Below are positions 16,101 through 24,680 of a stretch of DNA of 64,000 bases, piece after piece. Numbering within the stretch: position 1 is the first letter of the stretch; the number at the start of each line of letters is the position of its first letter. This DNA comes from Amycolatopsis xylanica. GTDB taxonomy: Bacteria; Actinomycetota; Actinomycetes; Mycobacteriales; Pseudonocardiaceae. Location: contig NZ_FNON01000001.1 of NCBI RefSeq assembly GCF_900107045.1, positions 558,001-622,000 of the forward strand. Reading direction: 5' to 3'. Under the pieces are notes generated by a model, which did no database searches, had not been told where the DNA came from, and saw nothing but the letters and a program-made list of their open reading frames with translations. The translations under genes were made by a program, and so were the position numbers.

Positions 16101-17606
16101 CTACTGCGTGCGGATGCGCAACGCTTGGCCGCTGGTGGTCGTGCTGTCGCTCACCTGCTGCGCGCTGCTCTTCTGCCACGTGACGTCGTAGCTGCCTCCG
16201 CTGCGTTCGACCTTGGTGCCGCTGAGGAACACGCCCGCCACGTCGTTGGTCAGGATGGCCGGGCGGCCGTCGGTCTTGTCGAACTCGAAGACGCTGTCGA
16301 CGAAGCCGATCGCCTTCGCGTGGCGGATCCAGAAGCCGTACGACGGGCGCTTGCCGAAGATGCGCGGCGGGTAGGCGTCGGAGACCTCGGGCGGCGTGGC
16401 GCTGGCTTCGGAGGCCGGGTGGCCGCCGGGGACGGTCAGCTTGACCGACTCGAAGGTGACGTTCTCGATGGGGGAGTCGGTACGCCCGGAGATGGTGCTG
16501 GCGTAGTCGGGGTCACCGGGGATGTCCTTCGGCGCGGTCAGGCCGGTGCCGGTGACGTTCTTGAAGGTGATGTCGCGGATCTTGCCGGGACCGGGCTTTC
16601 CGGGGCAGCGGCCCCGGTTGCCGATGTGCAGGAAGATCGGCGAGCCGGTCTTGGTCAGCTTGATGTTCTCGTAGCTGATCTTCTCGATGGTCGCGCCGTC
16701 CATCGACACGAGGCCGAGGCCCGCCTTCGACGCGCCGCCGATGGTCAGGTTCTTGAACTGGATGTTGCGGAAGCTGCCGCAGGTCTCCGAGCCGAACTGC
16801 ACGGCGTTGTTCTCGGTCGAGGTGATCGAGGTGTCGCGCACGATGTTGTTCTCGGACACGAACGTCTTGCCCAGCGCGTAGTCGCTCTTGAACGCGACCG
16901 CGTCGTCGCTGGCTACAATGGTCGAGTTCGACATCTCGATGTTCGAGCTGTTGATGAAGTTGATGCCGTCGCGGTCGTCGCCGGTGTCGACCTTGAGCTT
17001 GTCGATCTTCATGCCGTCGCAGCCGTTGGTGATGATCGCGAAGTGCCCGGCCTGGCGCAGCGTGATGCCGCTGATGCTGATGTTCTTGCACAGCGTCAGC
17101 GAGAGCATCTTGTCGGCGATGCCCGCCTTGATGTCCTCGCCGGTCTCGATCTTGTTGTTGCCGTCGATGACCCCGGAGCCGGTGAACGAGACGTTCTGGA
17201 CGCCGGCGCCGCGCAGCAGCGCGTTGTTGAAGTGGCTGTGCCCGAAGTCCTGGTACTTGTCGTTCGGGTTGGACTCCGGCGCGTCCATCCCGCTGCCGGA
17301 GGCGATGATCTTCGAGCCCGCCTGCAGGTTGATGGTGATGTTGCTCTTGAGGTGGATCGTGCGCGCGAGGTAGGTGCCCGGCGGCACCTCGACGATGCCG
17401 CCGCCCGCGCTGCTCGCGGCGGTGATGGCCTTGTCGAAGGCGGGGGAGTCGACGGTGGTGCCGTTGCCCTTGGCGCCGAAGTCCTTGACGTTGAAGGACG
17501 CCGCGCTGGTGGTAGCCGCTGTGGCGGCTCCGGCGGGTGTCAGCGTGGCGAGTGCCGCGGTGAGGGAGAGCACGGTGAACAATGCTCCGGTCGGTCGACG
17601 CTTCAT
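16101..17606 (-). CDS. Secreted GH28 polygalacturonase-like right-handed beta-helix enzyme
   Basis: A 501-aa protein. A signal peptide (about residues 1-32) is followed by the pectinase-type opening FNVKDFGAKGNGTTVDSPAFDKAI and parallel beta-helix coils. Catalytic-region blocks are DRDGINFINSSN and IVASDDAVAFKSD (the DD pair expected in GH28) and AVQFGSETCGS. The GHG and RIK motifs of classical polygalacturonases are not clear, so substrate and exact subfamily are uncertain. ATG 17606 is favoured over ATG 17609 because AAGGA then has 5-nt spacing. A LacI-type operator-like sequence lies upstream (17661-17674), which fits sugar control. Confidence 0.85.
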   Translation of the reverse strand: MKRRPTGALFTVLSLTAALATLTPAGAATAATTSAASFNVKDFGAKGNGTTVDSPAFDKAITAASSAGGGIVEVPPGTYLARTIHLKSNITINLQAGSKIIASGSGMDAPESNPNDKYQDFGHSHFNNALLRGAGVQNVSFTGSGVIDGNNKIETGEDIKAGIADKMLSLTLCKNISISGITLRQAGHFAIITNGCDGMKIDKLKVDTGDDRDGINFINSSNIEMSNSTIVASDDAVAFKSDYALGKTFVSENNIVRDTSITSTENNAVQFGSETCGSFRNIQFKNLTIGGASKAGLGLVSMDGATIEKISYENIKLTKTGSPIFLHIGNRGRCPGKPGPGKIRDITFKNVTGTGLTAPKDIPGDPDYASTISGRTDSPIENVTFESVKLTVPGGHPASEASATPPEVSDAYPPRIFGKRPSYGFWIRHAKAIGFVDSVFEFDKTDGRPAILTNDVAGVFLSGTKVERSGGSYDVTWQKSSAQQVSDSTTTSGQALRIRTQ

Positions 17607-17660
17607 CATCTTCCTTCACTAGGGGGTGCGGCGTCGAGGCGGCGGAGCTCGAAGATGCAC

Positions 17661-17674
17661 TGAAAGCGGTTTCG
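17661..17674. promoter_or_regulatory. LacI-family operator-like site upstream of the GH28 gene
   Basis: TGAAAGCGGTTTCG is close to the palindromic LacI/CcpA-type consensus TGAAAGCGCTTTCA and lies about 55 bp upstream of the GH28 start. This suggests control by a LacI-family sugar repressor encoded elsewhere; it is inference from one site. Confidence 0.4.
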
Positions 17675-17803
17675 CCTCGGAACCCTAAGAGTGCGTTCCG
17701 GGCCACGTCAACCGCCGGAAGACGGCCCGTTTTGGCGGGTGGAAAACAGTGATCCGCTATCGGGCTACATACAGTGAGTGGCCGCCGCCGATAGCTTGGT
17801 CCG

Positions 17804-18349
17804 ATGCTGACCGAACTGCAGATCGCCAACCTGAGCACCGCGTTCGACGTTCTCGACGTCACCCGCGACGGCGCGCTCGATCAGGACGATTTCGAAAAGA
17901 TTTCGGAATCAGTGCTCTCCGGAATCGACCGGCCCGCCGGTTCGATATACGGCCAGGCCGTCCGCGACGGCTACCTCAATTGGTGGGAGCAGATCCGCGA
18001 GGACGCCGACGGCGACGGTGACGGCCGGGTCAGCAAGGCCGAGTACCTGGCCGCCGTCGACCGGGGCCTGTTGCACACCACGGATTACCTCGACGCGGTG
18101 ACCTGCGTCGCGGACGCGTTGTTCACCGCGGTCGACACCGACGGCGACGGCTCGCTCAGCCGTGCGGAGATGGGCGCGATCTACGCCAGCGTCGGCATCG
18201 GCGGCGAGATCGCGGCGGGCGCGTTCGACCAGATCGACACCGACGGCGACGGCCGGATCACCTCGGCCGAATGGCGAGCCGCCGTTCAGGGGATATTCAT
18301 GGCGACCATGGCCGAGGCACCCGGTTCGAATATGCTCGGCAACGCCTGA
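17804..18349 (+). CDS. EF-hand calcium-binding protein (calerythrin-like)
   Basis: A 181-aa cytoplasmic protein with four EF-hand loops at about residues 18-29 (DVTRDGALDQDD, weak: ends in Asp), 69-80 (DGDGDGRVSKAE), 111-122 (DTDGDGSLSRAE) and 145-156 (DTDGDGRITSAE). The last three have the full canonical Ca2+ pattern with Glu at position 12. Length and loop spacing match actinobacterial calerythrin/sarcoplasmic-type Ca-binding proteins, thought to buffer or sense Ca2+. It converges with rnhA, leaving one base between the stops. Confidence 0.92.
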   Translation: MLTELQIANLSTAFDVLDVTRDGALDQDDFEKISESVLSGIDRPAGSIYGQAVRDGYLNWWEQIREDADGDGDGRVSKAEYLAAVDRGLLHTTDYLDAVTCVADALFTAVDTDGDGSLSRAEMGAIYASVGIGGEIAAGAFDQIDTDGDGRITSAEWRAAVQGIFMATMAEAPGSNMLGNA

Positions 18350-18350
18350 A

Positions 18351-18803
18351 TCACCGTTTCCCGGTCGCTTCTTCGAGGCCTTTCGCGGCCAGCCGGTCGG
18401 CGCGCTCGTTCTCCGGGTGCCCGGCGTGCCCCTTGACCCAGTGCCACTCGACCTCGTGCCGCGCCGCGGCCTCCTCGAGCCGTTTCCACAGGTCGGCGTT
18501 CTTCACCGGCTGCCGCGCCGAGGTCTGCCAGCCATTGGTCTTCCACTTGGCGACCCAGCTCATGATGCCGTTCCGCACGTAGGTGCTGTCGGTGTACAAC
18601 CGCACGGTGACCGGGCGAGTGAGACTTTCCAGCGCCGCGATCGGCGCGGTCAGCTCCATCCGGTTGTTCGTCGTCTCGCCGGCCTCACCGCCGCACAGTT
18701 CCTTCTCGACGGTCCCGTACCGCAGCACCGCGCCCCAGCCACCCGGCCCCGGATTGGGCACACAGGCCCCATCGGTGAAGATCTCGACCACTTGCTCGCT
18801 CAC
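18351..18803 (-). CDS. rnhA: Ribonuclease HI
   Basis: A 150-aa enzyme that cleaves the RNA strand of RNA-DNA hybrids. Catalytic acidic residues appear in [19 protein letters not shown] (first Asp), [10 protein letters not shown] (Glu), [13 protein letters not shown] (Asp) and NERADRLA (Asp), with the basic protrusion [16 protein letters not shown] typical of the E. coli type. GTG 18803 is the start. It converges with the EF-hand gene. Confidence 0.96.
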   Translation of the reverse strand: MSEQVVEIFTDGACVPNPGPGGWGAVLRYGTVEKELCGGEAGETTNNRMELTAPIAALESLTRPVTVRLYTDSTYVRNGIMSWVAKWKTNGWQTSARQPVKNADLWKRLEEAAARHEVEWHWVKGHAGHPENERADRLAAKGLEEATGKR

Positions 18804-18834
18804 CGCGCCACCCTAACGGCCGCGGTGTGGTTTC

Positions 18835-19164
18835 GTGGGCGGGGTGAAACTCAACGACATGATCAGCACCGTGCGTGACTCCATCACGGTGCAACGGGTG
18901 TACGCCGACCCGATCGAGCGTGACGGCGTCCTGATCATCCCCGCGGCCAGTGTCGGCGGAGGTGGCGGCGGGGGCCAGGGCCGCCAAGGCCCCGACGAAG
19001 GCGAAGGCGCCGGGTTCGGCGCGGGCGCCCGGCCGGTGGGCGCGTTCGTGGTCAAGAACGGCTCTGTCTCCTGGGTGCCCGCCGTCGACGTGACACGCAT
19101 CGTGAAGACGGTGTTCGGCGCGCTGGTGGCGATCGCCTACCTGCATTTGCGGAGAAGACGCTAG
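18835..19164 (+). CDS. GerW (YtfJ)-family spore/cytoplasmic protein
   Basis: A 109-aa protein (GTG 18835; GTG 18844 also possible). The family pattern is an N-terminal helix (LNDMISTVRDSITVQRVYADPIERDGVLIIPAASV), a Gly-rich linker, then GAFVVKNGSVSWVPAVDVTRI and a C-terminal hydrophobic segment followed by RRRR. Homologues are the B. subtilis spore protein GerW/YtfJ and actinobacterial relatives found even in non-endospore formers; their role there is unknown. Confidence 0.8.
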   Translation: MGGVKLNDMISTVRDSITVQRVYADPIERDGVLIIPAASVGGGGGGGQGRQGPDEGEGAGFGAGARPVGAFVVKNGSVSWVPAVDVTRIVKTVFGALVAIAYLHLRRRR

Positions 19165-19202
19165 CGCCTGGCACAATCGTCGTTCTTGTTTGGGGAGGAC
19201 AT

Positions 19203-22200
19203 GTGGCGCGGTTGACGTACCAGGACGCGGTCAAGATCCTGGGCGCCGGGAACAGCCCGGTGGTGCAGGCGCTGGACAAGGTCTTCGGCGGGCTGCTGCT
19301 GGGAGCGACTCCGTTCGTGCCGGAGCTGCTGTCGATCTTCGACGCCAAGAGCGAGCTGACGAAGCTGGCCGACGAGCTGGTCACGCACGGCATCGACAAA
19401 CGGCGCAAGCTGACGCAGTTCGACCGGATCCAGCGACTGCAGGCGGCACGCGGTGTGCTGACGGTGACCGCGTTCTTCGAAGCTTTGGAACGCGCCGACC
19501 TGCCCTTTCGGCTCGCGGATGCGCAAATCTCGCGCAAGGACGCGATGGGGGTGGCCGCGCCGGTCACCGAGCGCGGCTCGCTCGCGGAGATCACGTCCGC
19601 GATTCTCGAGACCGAGCTGCCGCTGCTCGGCGTACAGGCCGACAGCAAGCGCGTGCGGGCGGAACTCGAGAACTGCTACAAGAAGCTGGCCGATCGCTTC
19701 CTCGGATTCATCACGGGCCTGAATGTCTGGGATGAGCTCGACGAAACGCAGCGGCTGTCGACCGAGGTGATCCTCGATCGGGTCGTTCCGTCTGTGGCTG
19801 CCCTGCGGTTCGATGTGTTGATGCAGCGGGCCGCGACCGACTGCCCCGAGTTCGCGATCTGGCTGAATCTCGCCGGTCACCAGGCGACCAGGGACGGTCT
19901 CGCGAGGATCGACGAAGCCGTGCAGGTGCTGCTCGACAGGGCGGAGCCGGTCTCGCGGGTACCGCCGGCGTTGCAAGCGGTGGTGCGGGTCAACCGCGCG
20001 ATCCTGGACCGGAAGCTGATCAATGTCGACGAGCTGCCGGAAGGGCTCGACGCACCCAAGGTCGGCCAGGCCTACATCAACCCGCACTTCAGGTTGGTGG
20101 AAGCCGATCTTCAGACTCCGATCAACAGTGAAGACTTCTGGGACGGCACGGAGCCCCGGACGGTGTTCGGCAAGTTCCTGCTCGGCTATCTGGCCACGCC
20201 GTGGGCTTTGCTCAATCCACTGGTGATCCTTGGGCATCCCGGCGCCGGGAAATCGCTGCTCACCCAAGTGCAGGCGGCTTGGCTGCCGTCACCGGACTAC
20301 GTGACCGTTCGCGTTCCGCTGCGCGACGTCCCCGCGGACGCCGAGATCCACGAGCAGATCGAACAGGCGATCCGGCTGGCCACCCACGAGTCGGTGACCT
20401 GGCCGGACTTCGCCAGGGCGGCCGGCGAATCGGTGCTGGTCGTGATGCTCGACGGCTTCGACGAGCTGCTCCAGGCCACCGGGGTGAGCAAGTCGGACTA
20501 CCTGGTGCGGGTCAAACGGTTCCAGGAGATCGAAGCCACCCAAGGGCGGCACGTCGCGGTGATCGTCACCAGCCGGGTGACGGTCGCCGACCGGATGCGG
20601 CTACCCGGCCGGACGGCCGTGGCCCGGCTCGAGCCGTTCGAACTCGGCCAGGTGGAGCGCTGGCTCGACGAGTGGAACGACGTCAACCGCGACTACCTGG
20701 TCAGGGCGGGCCACGGACCACTCGACCTCGATGTCGTCGAGCGCTATCTCGACCTGGCTTCGCAGCCACTGCTCCTGCTCATGCTGGCCGTGTACGACGC
20801 CGAGGCCGGTGCGCTGCGCGATCCGGCCGGGACTTTGAGTCAGACCGAGCTGTATGAGCGGCTGCTGCGGCGGTTCGCGAGCCGTGAGGTGTCCAAGCAG
20901 GACAGTGAAGTCGGCGAAGACGCGGTCGAACGCGAACTGATGATGCTTTCGGTCATCGCGTTCGGCATGTTCAACCGCGGTGCCCAGTGGATCACCGACG
21001 ACCAGCTCGCCGAGGACCTGACCGCGCTGCAGCTCGCCCCGCAGGCGCGGCAGAACGTGACCGCCGGGCACCGGCGGCTGGCCGGGCCCGCGAAGGACGC
21101 GCTCGGCCGGTTCTTCTTCGTCCATCGAGCGAAGACCTCGCTGGACGACGCCGAGATCGGCACCTACGAGTTCTTGCACGCGACTTTCGGCGAGTATTTG
21201 GTCGCCCGGCTGGTGTGGCGCTGCCTGCTGGACATGGTCGATCGTGCGGCCCACGAGGATGGACGCTTCTTCTCGGCTCCGCAGCGGGTCAACGACGCGA
21301 GGCTCAGGGCTTTCCTCTCCTGGTCGGTGCTTTCGGTCCGAGCCACTACCATGCAGTTTCTCGATGAGTTCGTCGCGGCTCTTCCGGCCGGGCGGCGAGC
21401 CGAGCTGCGCGGCGCGGTCCTGGCCGCCTTCCAAGACCTCGATCAGCCGGAAGTCAACGTGGCCTACCAGGCTTATGTCCCGGTCGGCAAAACGCACACG
21501 GCGCGACTGGCGACCTACGGCGCCAACCTGGTCTTGCTCATGGTGACCATCGGTCCGGATGTTTCCGCGGGCGAACTCCACCCGCATGCGGGAAACGCCG
21601 TGGACGCGTGGCGTCGCACCGCGCAGTTGTGGCAGTCGCAACTGGCCACGGGTGAATGGTTGAGCATGACGGACGCTTGCGTCGCCGTCCGTGAGCCGGA
21701 GGGCGGATCCGTGCGCATTTTCAGTCGCGGTGACGCGACTCTTGTGGGGGAACAATTCGAGAGCAGGTCTTCCGCTGGGGACGAGAACGATTTCGAGCTG
21801 ACCGTCAGGTTCGGGTCAAGCTACTTCTTCAACTCCGCGGAGCTTCTTTGTGATGGTGAGACCGACATGGTGGTCAGCGCGCTCGGCGGCCAGCATGGAA
21901 CTCTTGGCAGATGGCATGCTGTCAGATTCGAAGATGGTACGGGTGAGTTTTCCCTGGTGGCCGCGCTTTCGGCTGCCTTCTTCTTTCATGGTTCCGATGT
22001 TCCCCTGACGGAAAGGATCGCTGCTTACCGGCGACTTGTGGGAGTCTGTCGCGTCTTCGCGCTGAACCATGTCGCCGACTGGCGTCAATTGTCTACTCAG
22101 ATACTTCACATGCTCGTCAATGACGATCTCATTCCTCCGGATTTCGTCGTGGCGCATCTCGATGACCTTGCCGGCGCTCGTCGTTCTCCGGAAGGTGCGC

Positions 22201-22481
22201 GCAATCTAGGTTTACTCTTGCGCTTACTGCCGAGAATCTCAGAGTACGACGTGTTCCTGTCGTCGCTGGGTGACCTGCTGGAGCGAAACATCCTGAGTGT
22301 CGAACAGATCGCCGAGACGTGGTGTGCTCTGGCCGAGGCGGGCATCCCGCGCCCGCGGTTCCACGAAGCGCTGCATGAGCAGGCCCACCTTCTGCGCTGG
22401 CCAGAGCGGGGCGAGTTGCTCGCCCGCCGCCCCGACCTCCTCCAGCGCCTCTCCGCACTCGACGACGAAGAGTTGCTCTAG
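19203..22481 (+). CDS. NACHT-domain STAND NTPase, candidate signalling/defence protein
   Basis: A 1092-aa protein. An all-helical N-terminal region (about 1-320) resembles the helical N-domains that precede NACHT modules in actinomycetes. The P-loop LGHPGAGKS is at about 343-351 and Walker B VLVVMLDGFDEL at about 411-422, followed by a sensor-like IVTSRVTVADRMR and winged-helix-like segments. The C-terminal third has no repeat type I can name. GTG 19203 has GGGGAGG 5 nt upstream. Bacterial NACHT proteins include antiphage sensors, but no effector nuclease or transmembrane domain is visible here. From about 21700 to 22300 the gene is visibly AT-richer than its neighbours, a hint of transfer. 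It is monocistronic. Confidence 0.8.
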   Translation: MARLTYQDAVKILGAGNSPVVQALDKVFGGLLLGATPFVPELLSIFDAKSELTKLADELVTHGIDKRRKLTQFDRIQRLQAARGVLTVTAFFEALERADLPFRLADAQISRKDAMGVAAPVTERGSLAEITSAILETELPLLGVQADSKRVRAELENCYKKLADRFLGFITGLNVWDELDETQRLSTEVILDRVVPSVAALRFDVLMQRAATDCPEFAIWLNLAGHQATRDGLARIDEAVQVLLDRAEPVSRVPPALQAVVRVNRAILDRKLINVDELPEGLDAPKVGQAYINPHFRLVEADLQTPINSEDFWDGTEPRTVFGKFLLGYLATPWALLNPLVILGHPGAGKSLLTQVQAAWLPSPDYVTVRVPLRDVPADAEIHEQIEQAIRLATHESVTWPDFARAAGESVLVVMLDGFDELLQATGVSKSDYLVRVKRFQEIEATQGRHVAVIVTSRVTVADRMRLPGRTAVARLEPFELGQVERWLDEWNDVNRDYLVRAGHGPLDLDVVERYLDLASQPLLLLMLAVYDAEAGALRDPAGTLSQTELYERLLRRFASREVSKQDSEVGEDAVERELMMLSVIAFGMFNRGAQWITDDQLAEDLTALQLAPQARQNVTAGHRRLAGPAKDALGRFFFVHRAKTSLDDAEIGTYEFLHATFGEYLVARLVWRCLLDMVDRAAHEDGRFFSAPQRVNDARLRAFLSWSVLSVRATTMQFLDEFVAALPAGRRAELRGAVLAAFQDLDQPEVNVAYQAYVPVGKTHTARLATYGANLVLLMVTIGPDVSAGELHPHAGNAVDAWRRTAQLWQSQLATGEWLSMTDACVAVREPEGGSVRIFSRGDATLVGEQFESRSSAGDENDFELTVRFGSSYFFNSAELLCDGETDMVVSALGGQHGTLGRWHAVRFEDGTGEFSLVAALSAAFFFHGSDVPLTERIAAYRRLVGVCRVFALNHVADWRQLSTQILHMLVNDDLIPPDFVVAHLDDLAGARRSPEGARNLGLLLRLLPRISEYDVFLSSLGDLLERNILSVEQIAETWCALAEAGIPRPRFHEALHEQAHLLRWPERGELLARRPDLLQRLSALDDEELL

Positions 22482-22548
22482 CGAGGCAACCTCCCCGGCG
22501 TCCCGGGCGTGCAGGTGATCAGCGAGGGGACGCTGAAAGGGGATATTC

Positions 22549-23037
22549 ATGTCTTTTCCGATAAGACGCGGCCTGGTGGCCGCAGCGGTGTCCGCACTGG
22601 CCGCCGGAGTCGCCGTGCTGCCGGCGCAGGCCACGGAAGACGTCTCGTGGTACATCGGGCCGTCTCCGGTCGACCCGGGTGGGCAGTTGTACGCCAAGAC
22701 CCAGGCGGCGAACGGCGGGTGCACGCCGAGCACGCCGGTGACCTCGGCCGGTCTCGTCGAGCCGCTGCGCTGGACGATCGGCGGCAACTTCGGCACCTAC
22801 GCCGGCTATGGCACGGCGGTGAAGAAGCCGGGCAAGTACGTCGCCACGTTCACCTGCACCAATGGCAAGAAGACGTCGCGGACGTTCGTCGTGAAGGGCA
22901 CGCCGGAGCCGACGCCGACCAAGACGCCGACGCCCACCACGACCAAGCCGAAGCCACCCGCGCCGAAGCCGAAGCCGCAGGTGGTCGTCAAGCCGAAGGG
23001 GGCGCCGGCGACCGGCGGCGGTTACTCGGCCGCTTGA
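22549..23037 (+). CDS. Secreted protein with Pro/Thr/Lys-rich tail
   Basis: A 162-aa protein. A signal peptide (about residues 1-29, ending AQA-TE) is followed by a small beta domain with two Cys (GGCTPSTPV and ATFTCTNGKK, probably a disulfide). A low-complexity linker of TPTKTPTPTTTKPKPP type then ends in KGAPATGGGYSAA. The APATGGG resembles a sortase LPxTG signal, but no membrane helix or charged tail follows. I do not recognise the family; it is probably a wall-associated extracellular protein. AAAGGGGA lies 6 nt before ATG. The 3' end overlaps the convergent PLC gene by 16 bp. Confidence 0.75.
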   Translation: MSFPIRRGLVAAAVSALAAGVAVLPAQATEDVSWYIGPSPVDPGGQLYAKTQAANGGCTPSTPVTSAGLVEPLRWTIGGNFGTYAGYGTAVKKPGKYVATFTCTNGKKTSRTFVVKGTPEPTPTKTPTPTTTKPKPPAPKPKPQVVVKPKGAPATGGGYSAA

Positions 23038-24398
23038 GCCAGCAGTGACTGGTACCAGCCGTCCCACGGATGGTTGGTCGCCGGGTAGTTGGCGAGCGGG
23101 CTGGTCGCGCGGGACGGGTCGTCGAAGTCCCAGCCCCGCACGGCACGCCCGGCTTGGCGGGCCGCCACGATGAACGAAGAACTCGACGCCGGAGCGGCGT
23201 AGAACAGCGCGCCCTGCTTGAGTTCCGCGCTGTCGCCTTCCTGGTATTCGTCGAACGCGGTCTGCTGATAACGGATGCGGTCCCCGGTCACGCCCGTGGC
23301 CGAGTACCGGAGCGTCTGGGCGGGCGTGGCGCCGTCCGCGCCGGTCCAGACGCTCACCGGGCCCGAGACCGACTTGGGGTAGCGGGCGTCGGAGGTCTTC
23401 GCGTTGCCGGTCCAGGTGACCGTCTGGCCGCTGAGCGTGCCACGCCATTCCCAGTTCTGGCTGCTGCTCTGGCTTTTGTGGATCTCGCGCAGCGCCGAAC
23501 CGGTGAACGCGATCGTCGGCAGCACGCCGTTGTCGTACTGATGGCTCGGTGACCAGGTGATCTCGCCGTCCGCGCCGAGCTTGCCGACGTGGTACCAGAG
23601 CGTGCTCGCGGTCTCCGACTGGTGGACCTCGACGAGCGTGCCGTCGTCGCGCAGCGCGACCGCGGGAGTCTGCCCGCTGTCGTATTTGCCGTGCCTCAGC
23701 CACGTCACGCGATTGTCCGCGCCGAGCGTGCCGGTCCAGTACCAGAGCGAACCGCCGCCGGAGTCGTGCACTTCGACCACCTGGCCGCGCCCGTTGACGG
23801 CGACCGCGGGGTGGTAGCCGAGGTCTCGGCGGTACTCGGCGCGGGTCTTGCCGTCACCCGAAAGCAGGCTGATCACGCGCCCGCGCAGCGCGTCCACTGA
23901 CGGCAGATCGCCGGGATAGTCCTTGGCGAGCAGCAGTTTGGCGCCGAACGCGCTCTTGAGTTCCTGGTTGAGCGCGGTCAGGTTGCCCGCCGCGTACGAC
24001 GGGTTGTCGGTCAGGTCGTCCTTGAGGTCGAGCATGACGACCAGCGGCGCGTGCGTCCGGTGCGCGTCGGACCACGCGGACACGACCGCGAGCCAGTCGC
24101 GCAGGTTGTTCGACGCGGGGTTGCCCGCGTGGTCGACGTCGTTGCCCGGCCCGGTGTGGCCGAGCGCGTAGTCGCCGGTCGAGCCGTACAGATTGTCGTG
24201 GATGTCGAATTCGAGGAACCGGACACCGTGGTCGAGCTGGTAGGTGATGGAGTTCTTGGCGCCGCCGGAGTAGCTGTTGTGCGTCGCCTTGAAGACGGCC
24301 GACGCGAACGGCGTGTCCGCGGTCGCGGGGCTCGCGGCCAGCCCGGCGGTGAGCACCACCGCCGCGGCGAGTACGCCTGCCCGTTTCACACTGCTCAT
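23022..24398 (-). CDS. Secreted phosphatidylinositol-specific phospholipase C-like (PLC-X domain) protein
   Basis: A 458-aa protein. A signal peptide (to about ATA-DT, residue 28) leads into a PI-PLC X-type TIM barrel: FKATHNSYSGG (first catalytic His), GVRFLEFDIHDN and YALGHTGPGND (second His), and MLDLKDDL. Residues about 200-350 contain repeats of the type AVALRDDGTLVEVH...LWYHVGKLG (three copies), a beta-propeller-like insert within the family. It probably cleaves phosphoinositides or GPI-like lipids outside the cell. The start lies opposite the 24681 gene across 282 bp; in that spacer I see divergent-promoter room but no feature I can name. Confidence 0.85.
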   Translation of the reverse strand: MSSVKRAGVLAAAVVLTAGLAASPATADTPFASAVFKATHNSYSGGAKNSITYQLDHGVRFLEFDIHDNLYGSTGDYALGHTGPGNDVDHAGNPASNNLRDWLAVVSAWSDAHRTHAPLVVMLDLKDDLTDNPSYAAGNLTALNQELKSAFGAKLLLAKDYPGDLPSVDALRGRVISLLSGDGKTRAEYRRDLGYHPAVAVNGRGQVVEVHDSGGGSLWYWTGTLGADNRVTWLRHGKYDSGQTPAVALRDDGTLVEVHQSETASTLWYHVGKLGADGEITWSPSHQYDNGVLPTIAFTGSALREIHKSQSSSQNWEWRGTLSGQTVTWTGNAKTSDARYPKSVSGPVSVWTGADGATPAQTLRYSATGVTGDRIRYQQTAFDEYQEGDSAELKQGALFYAAPASSSSFIVAARQAGRAVRGWDFDDPSRATSPLANYPATNHPWDGWYQSLLAQAAE

Positions 24399-24680
24399 GA
24401 CTTCGCTTTCGTCGCGGGTACGGATGAGTAGCCCTCACTTTGTACCGGCATCGGACCTTGGCCGGTGGCGTTTTCCGGAAGCGGTCGCTCCACGCCCCGG
24501 GGGATGGCACTGAGCGTGCCGGCCCGCCCGCCGCGCACCTGGCGCTGTCACCTGGTTCGTGAATTGCCGGAAAACACCACTCTCGTGCCGCCGGATCGGG
24601 GTTTGCCCGACCATATCGAGACCGAAACTCCACTATTCGGCCGAGTGCCTCGTGGCGCCGCACCCCGTTGAATTGGCGCC

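Noticed and set aside
15789..17663. A long plus-strand frame opposite the GH28 gene
   Set aside because: It is antisense to a clear secreted enzyme, and GC-rich third positions keep the antisense frame open. The same holds for frames opposite the chitinase (54773-56497), fdhA (2925-4886) and the GntR gene (127-1158).
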